From Methylotenera_A sp040387095 (GTDB lineage: Bacteria; Pseudomonadota; Gammaproteobacteria; Burkholderiales; Methylophilaceae): 33,167 nt of DNA. Positions 25,992 to 33,167 of this stretch are shown here, one piece after another. The stretch is from positions 1 to 33,167 of the forward strand of contig JAZKEJ010000071.1 of the NCBI GenBank assembly GCA_040387095.1. Reading direction: 5' to 3'. A program made the translations under genes and the position numbers. Within the stretch, counting starts at the first letter, position 1, and each line of letters starts with the position of its first letter. Under the pieces are notes generated by a model, which worked only from the letters and a program-made list of their open reading frames with translations, searched no databases and had not been told where the DNA came from.

Positions 25992-26192
25992 TTAACTAAC
26001 TTCACGCAGTAGAAATTCCAATTTTTCTAAACAGGTTGTGAGAGTCGCGGAAAGTTTTTCCTTAAATTTATCGAATCCGAGAAATATTAAAAGTAAAAAA
26101 ACTACTTTAATTAATCCCCTCAAAACCTCAGACAAAAATGTAGTAATGTTCTGAATTGAAGTTAACGTATTTTCATTTAGTGTATTCAACAT
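25992..26192 (-). CDS. 66-residue small membrane protein
   Basis: One strongly hydrophobic helix (GLIKVVFLLLIFLGF, about residues 26-40) between an amphipathic N-terminal half (LTSIQNITTFLSEVL) and a charged C-terminal helix (KFKEKLSATLTTCLEKLEFL). An excellent AGGAGG six bases before the ATG supports it. No family is recognised. It follows the decayed thioredoxin gene and hemerythrin gene on the same strand after about 100 bp. Confidence 0.7.
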   Translation of the reverse strand: MLNTLNENTLTSIQNITTFLSEVLRGLIKVVFLLLIFLGFDKFKEKLSATLTTCLEKLEFLLREVS

Positions 26193-26295
26193 AAGTCCTC
26201 CTATAATTTTTTAAATAACAAAAAAACTTCATTGATTTTTTGTTATGAAAGTAAATTTAGTGCATTTCGTATTTCATGTGAGTTTATTGGTCTTA

Positions 26296-26551
26296 CTAGA
26301 CGCTTAATTCAAATCCTTCATTCATAATAACTACAGCAGGCCAATGCTTACACCAAAATGTCTGCCCAAAAGTTCGACCTTTACCATTCAACTTTTATAT
26401 GCTTGATATCTAGTCTATATGCAAGTTCAGCGAAAATCATCTCTTGAGTGGCTTGACAATACAAACACCACTCAGTCCCAAACTCTAATAATACAAAGCC
26501 AGGAAGCAACATAATTTCTTCGTATGAAATTTCATGGGTGATAATTACATC
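26296..26551 (-). pseudogene. Frameshifted thioredoxin-family gene
   Basis: Directly after the hemerythrin stop codon, and in the same frame, the minus strand reads HEISYEEIMLLPGFVLLEFG and then TEWCLYCQATQEMIF, a thioredoxin fold start with a CxxC site (WCLYC). The frame stops at a TAA (26381-26383), but the next frame continues with GKGRTFGQTFWCKHWPAVVI and MNEGFELSV, the expected second half with its cis-Pro strand (WPAVVIM), ending at 26296. Restoring two bases before TGG (GAA-GAT-GGT) would join the halves. There is also no proper start codon, only ATG-TAA just upstream, so a second lesion is likely. Confidence 0.75.
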
Positions 26552-27019
26552 CTACTTTTTTTTCGATTCTAGAAGTTCGGCTTTGCGCGCAATAATTTCC
26601 ATGCCAATCTTTTCTAAATCCATTTTTGACTTTTTGGCTTTAGGAAACATTTCGCCTTCTTCTTCTTTTACATGATGCTGTACATACTCTGACATCACTT
26701 TAATTTTGGCGTCAAACATCTCCCCGTCAGGTTCTTTTCCCTCTACTTGTGCGATTAAATCTTTTAAGGTGTTATGTTCTACTGTAGCTTCAGGAACAAG
26801 TTCAGTGTCATTCAAAGCCTGTTTGAATTGTGGATAAAACACATCTTCTTCCACTTGAGCATGAATTGTGAGCTCTTTACAAATTTTATTGACCAAATCT
26901 TTCTTGTCTGATTTGTCAATAGATTCTTCATATTTCTTAAATAAAACACTGACCACTTGATGATCAGCTTCTAACAAAGAAATTGCGTTGTTATGTTTAA
27001 TGTCAGATAGAGTTTGCAT
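26552..27019 (-). CDS. Hemerythrin HHE domain protein
   Basis: 155-aa cytoplasmic protein with the diiron-binding residues of bacterial hemerythrin-like HHE proteins: H in LEADHQVV, HxxxE in HAQVEEDVFYP, H in VEHNTLKDLI, and HxxxE in HHVKEEEGEMFP. Such proteins bind O2, NO or iron and are implicated in redox and nitrosative stress. The C-terminus is a Lys/Glu-rich helix ending SKKK. CAGGAG precedes the ATG. The thioredoxin pseudogene begins right after its stop, indicating a former two-gene redox operon. Confidence 0.92.
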   Translation of the reverse strand: MQTLSDIKHNNAISLLEADHQVVSVLFKKYEESIDKSDKKDLVNKICKELTIHAQVEEDVFYPQFKQALNDTELVPEATVEHNTLKDLIAQVEGKEPDGEMFDAKIKVMSEYVQHHVKEEEGEMFPKAKKSKMDLEKIGMEIIARKAELLESKKK

Positions 27020-27153
27020 AATGTTCTCCTGAAAAAATATTAGTTTTTTTACGGTTTAAATAACCATAATTGTTTTACAAGATTGCCTCAAGCAGACCTT
27101 TTTGTAAGTGCGTTAACACACGTTTAGTAAAGATAAAGTTTGATTGCATACAT

Positions 27154-27167
27154 CTGTTAGGTAACAG
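27154..27167. promoter_or_regulatory. Short palindrome upstream of the stress-protein gene
   Basis: CTGTTA-GG-TAACAG, a perfect 6-bp inverted repeat about 90 bp before the ATG at 27258 and 135 bp before the divergent hemerythrin start. A possible regulator site; no regulator can be named. Confidence 0.3.
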
Positions 27168-27257
27168 ACAAAGCATTTCCATTTATCAGAATAAAGTTAA
27201 CTCTCAAACGGGCGAATGCAATGTTCGGAACCCATTTTTTGTATCTAGGAGAGAAGT

Positions 27258-27767
27258 ATGAATTACGTTACAGGCTTATTTAAAGATAAAGATAGTGCTG
27301 AAAATGCTTACAGATTAGCATCACAGTCAGGATATAGTGATGATGAAATTAATGTCGTTATGTCAGAAGATACTAAAGAAAAATACTATGGCAAACATGC
27401 TACGCTTGAAACTGAAGTTGGTAGCAAAGTAGCCGAAGGTGCTGCTATTGGTGGTGCTGTAGGTAGCGCAGTAGGCGCAACCTTGGCTGCAATTGCAGCT
27501 ATTGGTACTACCTTGGCATTTCCTGGATTAGGTTTAGTGGTTGCCGGCCCTTTGGCAGCTGCTATTGCTGGAGCAGGTGCGGGTGGAGTAGCTGCAGGAC
27601 TTGTTGGGGCTTTAATTGGTTGGGGAATTCCTGAAGACAGACTAAAAGAGTATGAACAAGAAGTAAAAGATGGGGCGGTGTTAATTGGTGTAAACCCACG
27701 TTCAGATGAAGATCGCATTCGTTTTGAAGATAATTGGAACTCGCCACAAAACCACATAAATACATAG
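27258..27767 (+). CDS. General-stress-protein-17M-like protein with glycine-zipper region
   Basis: 169 aa. Residues 1-35 (YVTGLFKDKDSAENAYRLAS, DDEINVVMSED) look like the YflT/GS17M domain of general stress proteins, which are named after stress-induced Bacillus proteins of unknown function. Residues about 55-132 are an Ala/Gly-rich hydrophobic block with GxxxG-like spacing (AAIGGAVGSAVGATLAAIAA, AIAGAGAGGVAAGLVGALIG), a glycine zipper able to pack in membranes. The end (GIPEDRLKEYEQEVKDGAVL, LIGVNPRSDEDRI) returns to a soluble fold. AGGAG precedes the ATG. Divergent from the hemerythrin gene. Confidence 0.82.
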   Translation: MNYVTGLFKDKDSAENAYRLASQSGYSDDEINVVMSEDTKEKYYGKHATLETEVGSKVAEGAAIGGAVGSAVGATLAAIAAIGTTLAFPGLGLVVAGPLAAAIAGAGAGGVAAGLVGALIGWGIPEDRLKEYEQEVKDGAVLIGVNPRSDEDRIRFEDNWNSPQNHINT

Positions 27768-27779
27768 TATTCATGCAAT

Positions 27780-27802
27780 TAGCTCTTCTTTTTGATGAGC
27801 TA
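27780..27802 (+). terminator. Weak hairpin between the stress-protein gene and the convergent antiporter gene
   Basis: TAGCTC (27780-27785) and GAGCTA (27797-27802) pair over an 11-nt loop, 13 bp after the stop. There is no strong T-tract, so terminator activity is uncertain. Confidence 0.35.
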
Positions 27803-27860
27803 GTTATTAAGTTTAATGAATGATGTCACTGTGGAAATGTAGTTTTAATCTAGCAAATGT

Positions 27861-29165
27861 TTATTTATGGTGTTTTCGCCAAACAAGATTTAACAGCGGC
27901 TTAACGCTTGTTCCATGAACCAAAATAGATATGGTGATAACAATTAAAGTCAGTTGTATGAGGTCTTGCGCCAATGATTCTGCAATGCCGTGCTGAATGG
28001 CATACATCAAGTAATAAATCGACCCAATTCCACGAACGCCAAACCATCCTATAATGCCGCGAACTCGCCAGGTCGTTTTGGTACCAATTAACCCGATCAC
28101 TACGCTCAATGGACGTGCCAATAAAATAATAAATGCAGCAAGGCTAAGTGTGCGCCAATTCCAGTAATCGAATGCCAACATGCCGCCAACTAAAAGAACC
28201 AACATTAATTCTGAAAGCCTTTCTAGATGTTCTTTAAATATTAATGCCTCTGCACTGACAATCTTTGGTAGGTTTGGAGACGATTTATTAACCGAATTAA
28301 CTGGATCAGCAAAATCTGTTTCATATTGTTCTGATTTTACACCAACTGTAAGTGCAAGCCTTATCTCGGTATTTCTTAGGGCAACCGCTGCAATAAACAC
28401 CGCTATAAAACCCCATGCATTCAGGAGTAGGCTCAACCCATAAACCATCCCAATCAGTCCTAAAGCAACCAAATCATCCAGTACATCATGTTCTTTGTGC
28501 TGACCTCGTAACTTCCATACGACTTTACCAACTAGAACACCACCGGCAATGCCTATTAAAACAGCTGCAACAGTTGCCCATAACACATCGATTAGAACCC
28601 ACTGCCAACCAAAATCTCCTAATTCATGTAAGCCTAGCAAACCTAAACCAAGCATGACGAATGGAAAAGCCGTGCCATCATTCATACCGGCTTCAGATGT
28701 TAATGTGAATCTAAGCTGATCTTTGTCTCCTGGATATCGAGACTGGGTGTCAGTTGCGAGAACAGGATCTGTAGGCGCTAGAATTGCACCAAGCAATATA
28801 CCCGCACCCAATGGCAAATCTAGCAAGAAATAGGAAAATGCCGCTATCAACGCTGCCGTTATCACCATCGATAATGAAGCAAGCCGCAACGAAGGTCGCC
28901 ATTTAGCTAAATTGATGGGTACTGGCATTTTGACCCCCGCACAAAATAGCGAGATCAGCACTGCTATTTCAGTGAGCACTTCAAGTAAAGCAGATTGCTT
29001 GATTGGATCGAAATAGAAAAAACCTAATACTGAAGGCCCTAATAAAAAGCCGATGACGAGGTAAACAATGGCAGAGGTGAATGGCAGCTTTTTTAGAGAA
29101 GTCGTGCTCAGTCCTTTGATCAACATCAGGAGTCCGATGAGAAGAAACCAATATGCAACAGCCAT
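27861..29165 (-). CDS. CPA1-family Na+(K+)/H+ antiporter
   Basis: 434-aa polytopic inner-membrane exchanger. The ion-site motif GAILAPTDPVLATDTQ and the CPA1 hallmark EAGMNDGTAFPFVMLGLG (with the conserved Asn-Asp) are intact. A later GWFGVRGIGSIYYLMYA segment is the usual GxRG helix. A soluble loop at about residues 275-310 separates the two membrane halves. There is no RCK or UspA tail. Family members exchange Na+, K+ or Li+ for protons in pH and salt homeostasis. AGGAT is placed correctly before the ATG. Confidence 0.93.
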   Translation of the reverse strand: MAVAYWFLLIGLLMLIKGLSTTSLKKLPFTSAIVYLVIGFLLGPSVLGFFYFDPIKQSALLEVLTEIAVLISLFCAGVKMPVPINLAKWRPSLRLASLSMVITAALIAAFSYFLLDLPLGAGILLGAILAPTDPVLATDTQSRYPGDKDQLRFTLTSEAGMNDGTAFPFVMLGLGLLGLHELGDFGWQWVLIDVLWATVAAVLIGIAGGVLVGKVVWKLRGQHKEHDVLDDLVALGLIGMVYGLSLLLNAWGFIAVFIAAVALRNTEIRLALTVGVKSEQYETDFADPVNSVNKSSPNLPKIVSAEALIFKEHLERLSELMLVLLVGGMLAFDYWNWRTLSLAAFIILLARPLSVVIGLIGTKTTWRVRGIIGWFGVRGIGSIYYLMYAIQHGIAESLAQDLIQLTLIVITISILVHGTSVKPLLNLVWRKHHK

Positions 29166-29247
29166 CTTTATCCTAAAGTATCAATGTAGCCAAGTGAGTA
29201 ATAAAATCAAGTAAACTGACTTTATTATAAGTTATGGAGCTTAAAAA

Positions 29248-29640
29248 ATGTCAATGGAACTAAGTTGTCTAGCATGGTCAGTTTTACTCGGTTTAATTCA
29301 CATCATCGCAGCTGCGAACGCCAGAACCTTGGAACTTGGTGTCAAATGGAACATGAGTGCCAGGGATGGTGATCCTGCAAAATTGAGTCCGCTAACAGGA
29401 CGATTACTGAGAGCCCAATCTAACTTCTTTGAAACATTTCCACTGTTTGCAGCTTCGATATTAATGGTTGTACTCACCGATAGCTTAAGCGTTTACAGTT
29501 ATTGGGGCGCAGTTCTATATTTAGGCGCTCGAAATATATACCTACCTCTTTATGCATTCGGAATATCTGTGATTCGAAGCCTCATATGGCTAGTTTCGAT
29601 TGGTGGACTGTTAATGGTGTTGCTACCAATGATGTTTTAG
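29248..29640 (+). CDS. MAPEG family membrane protein
   Basis: 130-aa, four-helix membrane protein. It has the MAPEG (eicosanoid/glutathione metabolism) pattern: N-terminal helix, polar loop with RDGDPAKLSPLTGRLLRAQSN, the FETFPLFAA motif in helix 2, and YLGARNIYLPLYAFG in helix 3. Bacterial members are mostly uncharacterised; glutathione-dependent activities are known only for some. GGAG is eight bases before the ATG. It is divergent from the CPA1 antiporter (82 bp) and followed at once by a GIY-YIG-like ORF. Confidence 0.9.
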   Translation: MSMELSCLAWSVLLGLIHIIAAANARTLELGVKWNMSARDGDPAKLSPLTGRLLRAQSNFFETFPLFAASILMVVLTDSLSVYSYWGAVLYLGARNIYLPLYAFGISVIRSLIWLVSIGGLLMVLLPMMF

Positions 29641-29665
29641 TAATTTTGGGCCTTTGATAGTCCAA

Positions 29666-29992
29666 ATGCCTAGTCGCCACCACTACAACGTTTATGTCAT
29701 TGAGTTATCAAAAGACGTGCTCTATGAAGCCAAATTTAAGAAGTGCAACCCTAGCTACTTGACTGGAAAGCCTTGCGTCTATGTCGGCATGACTGGGTTG
29801 GATCCTGATGTCCGATTTGACAAACACAAAGCAGGAATTCAGTCCAATCGATATGCTAAGCAGTATGGGCTACGCTTACTTCCTGATCTCTATGAAGGTT
29901 TTAATCCGCTAACCTATGATGAAGCAATCAAGCTGGAAATTGAGATTGGTATTGATTTAAGAAGTGCAGGCTTTGGGGTATGGCAAGCTTAG
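29666..29992 (+). CDS. GIY-YIG superfamily-like protein
   Basis: 108 aa. It has the opening YNVYVIEL (GIY-like strand), PCVYVGMTGLDPDVRFDKHK (YIG-like strand followed by the Arg helix and His), and a C-terminal Glu helix (EAIKLEIEIGIDLRSAGFGV). That arrangement resembles small GIY-YIG nuclease-fold proteins, though the catalytic set should be checked. The frame is open to a TTG at 29654; the ATG at 29666 is preferred although neither has a good ribosome-binding site. It starts 25 bp after the MAPEG gene, and its stop overlaps that of the convergent PAP2 gene by four bases. Confidence 0.6.
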   Translation: MPSRHHYNVYVIELSKDVLYEAKFKKCNPSYLTGKPCVYVGMTGLDPDVRFDKHKAGIQSNRYAKQYGLRLLPDLYEGFNPLTYDEAIKLEIEIGIDLRSAGFGVWQA

Positions 29993-30639
29993 GTGTCGTG
30001 GTAGACACGATAAGTATGAATTGCGGTCAAACACAATGCAAGCCAAGCCATACCTTCAAAAAATGCTGCCAGCACATCACTCAAATAGTGAGCCCCTAAA
30101 TACAGACGGCTCAACGCGACAATAACTATCATCGCAAACGCTATTAGAATAATGAACGCGGTCTTAATCCTTGTTCGGGTCTTCGAAATTAGTAGCACTG
30201 CTAACATTCCGTAGAAAAGCGTAGTGGCAGCAACATGTCCGCTTGGAAAACTGTATGTGGTCAGCATGGTTAAGGGTTGTTCAAAAATTGGGCGAGCTCG
30301 CTGAAATACTTGCTTAACCAGTAAATTGAGCACCATTCCTCCTGGCACAACGAGCAGCAAGGTTAATACGTCATACCACCGCTTTTTCTGGATTAGATAA
30401 CATGCCATTAGTGCTACCATGAAACTGATGGTGATCGGATCATGCAAGTGCGTCAGAATCAGCAAATATTGTGTCAGTATCGGCGTGCTGTGAACATGCA
30501 ACCAATGGGCAATATGAGCATCGACAATCGTGAACGCATCGCCGTTTACAACATTTATGGCAATAATGCCGAATAGGATTATCGAGCTTAACAGCACAGT
30601 GGCTGCTAGTATCAAACGTAGACCGAGAAAACGCGGCAT
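29989..30639 (-). CDS. PAP2-family membrane phosphatase
   Basis: Integral-membrane lipid or undecaprenyl-pyrophosphate phosphatase. The three PAP2 signatures are in order: KQVFQRARPI (C1), YSFPSGHVAATT (C2) and SRLYLGAHYLSDVLAA (C3, catalytic His). Six hydrophobic segments place the active site on the periplasmic side. The frame is open to a TTG at 30684. I prefer the ATG at 30639 (GGA eight bases upstream, 216 aa), which starts just before the first helix, but the TTG remains possible. It is the third gene of an operon with a lipid kinase and a metallophosphoesterase. Confidence 0.88.
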   Translation of the reverse strand: MPRFLGLRLILAATVLLSSIILFGIIAINVVNGDAFTIVDAHIAHWLHVHSTPILTQYLLILTHLHDPITISFMVALMACYLIQKKRWYDVLTLLLVVPGGMVLNLLVKQVFQRARPIFEQPLTMLTTYSFPSGHVAATTLFYGMLAVLLISKTRTRIKTAFIILIAFAMIVIVALSRLYLGAHYLSDVLAAFFEGMAWLALCLTAIHTYRVYHDT

Positions 30640-30702
30640 TAACAAAATCCAATTACTGCTTTGTTTAATTGGTAAAATATCCAAAGCGAAGTCAGCATAA
30701 AA

Positions 30703-31509
30703 TTAAGACAGCTCCACTAATGTAGTTTTGGCGATAACGAATCGTGAGGATGCTACATCGAAATCCATACGATCAACTTTGCAGGCATGAGGCAATTCAG
30801 CTGAGTCATAGTGAATAAGATTCACGGAATTTGGATGACCCTCACGCACCCGATTGGATATGGCGGTACCAGCGGAGACTGTCCATATCAGTCGTGGCAA
30901 ATCCTGCAGACTCTCTCTCAGGTTACGCACGTAGGCCAAGTGAATGTGACCGCTTAAAATCAAGTCGGCGCCTGCCTTAGCCCATGCTTGGATTGCCTGT
31001 TTGTGACCATGAAGTAAATTCTCGCGATCACTATCACGTTCTACGAATACTGGCTGGTGAACTACCACAATACGCAATTGATTTGGCAGCGCACGGTGCA
31101 ATTGCTGGGACACACAGTCAATTTGCTGTGCAGATACTTCACCATCTTTATGACGCCAAGGGCGTGTGGTATTGATACCAATTACAAGCAAGTCTTCACT
31201 GGAAAATTGCGGCTCAAGCTCAGGTCCAAATGCACCGCGGTAGTTACCATATGGATTAAAGAAACGGGAGGCAAGATTAAACAGAGGTATATCATGATTG
31301 CCAGGTATGATTAGCTTTACTGGTGCTGCCAGAGCATCAAGAAAACGACGGGCTGATTCAAACTGACCACGCCGCGCTCTTTGAGTTATATCGCCCGACA
31401 GAATTGCGACGTCGGGTTGCAGTTCTTGAGCCAATCGCAACAGAGCAGCACCCACATCTTGACGCTCCGTCCCAAAATGAGGATCAGAAAAATGAAGAAC
31501 TTTACTCAT
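30703..31509 (-). CDS. Calcineurin-like metallophosphoesterase
   Basis: 268-aa soluble dimetal phosphoesterase. All five motif blocks are visible: DPHFG (10-14 region), ILSGDITQRA, IPGNHD, VVVHQPVF and LSGHIHLA. The closest recognisable types are the CpdA/YfcE-like class III phosphodiesterases, but the substrate is unknown. Its ATG overlaps the stop of the lipid kinase gene (ATGA at 31506-31509), so the two are translationally coupled, and the PAP2 gene follows. That setting favours a lipid-related phosphoester or pyrophosphate substrate, which is an inference. Confidence 0.92.
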   Translation of the reverse strand: MSKVLHFSDPHFGTERQDVGAALLRLAQELQPDVAILSGDITQRARRGQFESARRFLDALAAPVKLIIPGNHDIPLFNLASRFFNPYGNYRGAFGPELEPQFSSEDLLVIGINTTRPWRHKDGEVSAQQIDCVSQQLHRALPNQLRIVVVHQPVFVERDSDRENLLHGHKQAIQAWAKAGADLILSGHIHLAYVRNLRESLQDLPRLIWTVSAGTAISNRVREGHPNSVNLIHYDSAELPHACKVDRMDFDVASSRFVIAKTTLVELS

Positions 31510-32540
31510 TTTTCTAACCCTACTGATGGAGGCATTATTAGACGTAAAGGCTGCGGCCCGACGCGAAAAACAAATGGAGACTTCATCTTTGAAACTTCTC
31601 CATCCGTCGCTACTTTGAAATGTTTACGATGGTGAGAAAGCGGCTCAACAATCAGTTTGTGGCAGGAGAAATGCGTCACATTTGGGGAATTGCTTAGTAG
31701 CCTAAATAACCCACGAAATGCAACTAATACACGTTGAAAGGCAGTCATCGGTGATAATGCGATAATAGCAAGCTGTCCATTTTCAACGCTTCGAGCTTCA
31801 TTATTTAGGCCCACATCATCTAGCTGTAGCTGATTATTCCCTACAAAGATTGTTGATGCCCGTACTACTTCTTTCCCGCTTTCATGCTTTCCAGCATCAT
31901 TTTCAATTCTTAACAGCATTTTGATATCTAACTTTAGTAAAGAGATCAGTCCTGCCCATCTTGCCATTATGCGGCTACGTCCATGCTCTTGTTTGAATTT
32001 TTCTCGATCCTCAAGTAATTGCGGATAAAGACCCAAACTTGCGTTTACCAGAAAAACTTGGTCGTTAAGTAGCCCTACCTGCACTGGACGTTCATATCCT
32101 ACGCGCACACTTTTAATCAATACTTCTGCCGCAGCAATTACATCTTGCGGTATTTCATTATCACGTGCAAAGTAATTGAATGTACCTAGTGGTAGTACGC
32201 CAAAAGGCAGGTCTGCAGCCAGGGCTTCCTGTGCTATATAGCGAATTGTGCCATCTCCGCCAGCTGCGACTACAGCACCGTTTTTGGAAGCCGCTTGAGC
32301 GATTGCTTGCTTTGTCATTGCAGACATATCATCTGGTCTACAGCAAATAAAAAACTCATGAGGCTGGCTTGCATCGTTAAACAATTTGGCCAGTTCAGTT
32401 GTAACTGAAGTAGCATTTTTATCACCAGAACCAGCATTAATGACGATATATAACTTATAGCCAGCATTTTGCTTGTCTGCGTTGATTGTAAGCTGCGATG
32501 ATGACTTAGTTACTAGCTTAGGGTTGTTAATTTTTTTCAA
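31506..32540 (-). CDS. Diacylglycerol kinase-family lipid kinase
   Basis: 344 aa. It contains a DAGK catalytic domain: YIVINAGSGDKN near the N-terminus, the nucleotide-binding AAGGDGTIRYIAQEAL, and LPFGVLPLGTFNYFARD, then the C-terminal half with DGEV at VATDGEVSKM. It is likely to phosphorylate diacylglycerol, a sphingoid base or a polyprenol on the cytoplasmic face. The start appears to be the TTG at 32540 because no ATG occurs until well into the domain; AAGG lies 12 bases upstream, a loose fit. First gene of the kinase-phosphoesterase-PAP2 operon. Confidence 0.92.
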   Translation of the reverse strand: MKKINNPKLVTKSSSQLTINADKQNAGYKLYIVINAGSGDKNATSVTTELAKLFNDASQPHEFFICCRPDDMSAMTKQAIAQAASKNGAVVAAGGDGTIRYIAQEALAADLPFGVLPLGTFNYFARDNEIPQDVIAAAEVLIKSVRVGYERPVQVGLLNDQVFLVNASLGLYPQLLEDREKFKQEHGRSRIMARWAGLISLLKLDIKMLLRIENDAGKHESGKEVVRASTIFVGNNQLQLDDVGLNNEARSVENGQLAIIALSPMTAFQRVLVAFRGLFRLLSNSPNVTHFSCHKLIVEPLSHHRKHFKVATDGEVSKMKSPFVFRVGPQPLRLIMPPSVGLEK

Positions 32541-32741
32541 CTTTACATTTAACCTTAGACTTTTTTATTTTCTCATTTTAACGTTGGCTAAGCTCATCAT
32601 TCACACTTATTAATATATATTACAGGATAGTTTGACATAGCTAGTTGTTTATCAGATTACACAGTGTGTGATGCACTGCTTATATTCAGATGAATAATGA
32701 ATTGTGTTGCTAAAATTATTATTTAATGGGGGAAAGTAAAA

Positions 32742-32933
32742 ATGGATGTAATAGTTAATCTAATAGTTTATTTAGTGGTGTTTGGTTTGATTTGGTGGTT
32801 AGTTGGCATGCTACCTTTGCCTGCTCCAGTGGCGCAAATAGTACGAGTATTGTTTATCATTTTATTGATAGCGATCATTTTGTCTGCTTTTGGAATTCTA
32901 CCTGGGGGCTACTTACCAAGCTTAAAATTCTAA
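32742..32933 (+). CDS. Thivi_2564-type small membrane protein
   Basis: 63-aa protein with two transmembrane helices (VIVNLIVYLVVFGLIWWLVG and VRVLFIILLIAIILSAFGIL) around a PLPAPVAQI turn, ending GGYLPSLKF. This pattern matches the short proteobacterial family named after Thivi_2564; function unknown. GGGGGAAAG precedes the ATG. Divergent from the lipid kinase operon and followed by a terminator. Confidence 0.85.
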   Translation: MDVIVNLIVYLVVFGLIWWLVGMLPLPAPVAQIVRVLFIILLIAIILSAFGILPGGYLPSLKF

Positions 32934-32948
32934 TTCAGCTTAAACTGC

Positions 32949-32990
32949 TATAGGACTTGAGCCATCATTGGGTTAGGTCCTATAATATTT
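32949..32990 (+). terminator. Terminator after the Thivi_2564-type gene
   Basis: TATAGGAC (32949-32956) pairs with GTCCTATA (32977-32984) over a 20-nt interior that can pair a little further (CC/GG), followed by ATATTTT. It lies 16 bp after the stop codon and about 70 bp before the end of a convergent SDR gene. Confidence 0.65.
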
Positions 32991-33053
32991 TAGTGCCTTT
33001 TAATTATTGTTAAAAGCTTCCCAAAAACTTTCAAATTCATAACTCTAAATTTT

Positions 33054-33167
33054 TTAGTTTGCAACTTGGCCGTTTGAAGCAGTTAAGCCTCCATCTACAG
33101 GTAAGTAACACAGGTTATAAAAGATGCGTCAGGACTTGCTAGGAAAGCGATTGCGGCTGCAATTTCT
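33054..33167 (-). pseudogene. 3' end of a short-chain dehydrogenase/reductase, frameshifted, cut by window edge
   Basis: From the right edge the minus strand reads EIAAAIAFLASPDASFIT, the conserved SDR C-terminal helix, then loses frame. The next frame continues YLPVDGGLTASNGQVAN and stops at 33054. Together these make the normal SDR end (..SxFITGxxLxVDGG). The shift lies between about 33108 and 33115, where one base is missing compared with the expected codons. This could be a real frameshift or a sequencing or assembly error. The rest of the gene lies outside the window. Confidence 0.7.

Noticed and set aside
27070..27261. 63-aa + strand ORF before the stress-protein gene
   Set aside because: No ribosome-binding site and random composition; it covers the probable promoter region and ends inside the next start codon.
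27386..27778. 130-aa minus-strand ORF, Pro/Ala-rich
   Set aside because: Antisense shadow of the glycine-zipper stress protein.

Overview
The window looks like a piece of a draft or metagenome-derived chromosome from a methylotrophic betaproteobacterium, most likely a Methylophilaceae (Methylotenera/Methylophilus-like). The main clue is a C1 block with formaldehyde-activating enzyme (Fae), an NAD-dependent formate dehydrogenase of the Pseudomonas sp. 101 type and a 1-Cys peroxiredoxin. AT-leaning codon use and the general gene content fit too. The taxonomic call is an inference. Positions 2626-2725 are exactly 100 Ns, a scaffold gap that cuts two convergent genes.

Layout. 76-5119: LysR regulator, ETF:ubiquinone oxidoreductase (3' end lost in the gap), YbaL/Kef-type antiporter (C-terminus lost in the gap), TauE/SafE permease. 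5272-9429: DUF3617 secreted protein with a good terminator, an untracked 29-codon single-helix ORF, then a minus-strand run of CNNM/CorC-like protein, two lipoproteins and a YccF protein. 9652-10911: cardiolipin synthase-type PLD enzyme. 11242-18492: a complete tripartite RND efflux operon (adaptor, pump, outer-membrane factor) followed 27 bp later by a membrane-anchored TAXI-type binding protein without any TRAP permease. 18820-22447: HAD-IIA phosphatase, then the C1/redox block, in which peroxiredoxin-formate dehydrogenase is transcribed leftwards and fae rightwards from a shared region holding six tandem 10-bp repeats.

22448-27767 is accessory in character: a decayed tyrosine-recombinase 3' end followed by overlapping hairpins, a Gly/Thr-rich repeat lipoprotein, long AT-rich non-coding stretches, a diguanylate cyclase with an RsbRD-like N-terminus, a Lys/Ser-rich 54-aa protein, a 66-aa membrane protein, a decayed thioredoxin gene, a hemerythrin protein and a glycine-zipper stress protein. 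27861-32933: CPA1 antiporter, MAPEG protein, GIY-YIG-like protein, a lipid kinase / metallophosphoesterase / PAP2 phosphatase operon and a Thivi_2564-type membrane protein. The right edge holds the frameshifted 3' end of a short-chain dehydrogenase.

Functionally the window combines formaldehyde/formate oxidation with peroxide defence, drug or solvent efflux, envelope lipid turnover (PLD, lipid kinase, PAP2) and ion homeostasis. No rRNA, tRNA, CRISPR array or intact insertion sequence was recognised. Three genes (recombinase, thioredoxin, SDR) carry frame disruptions, which may be real decay or, for the SDR especially, a base error.
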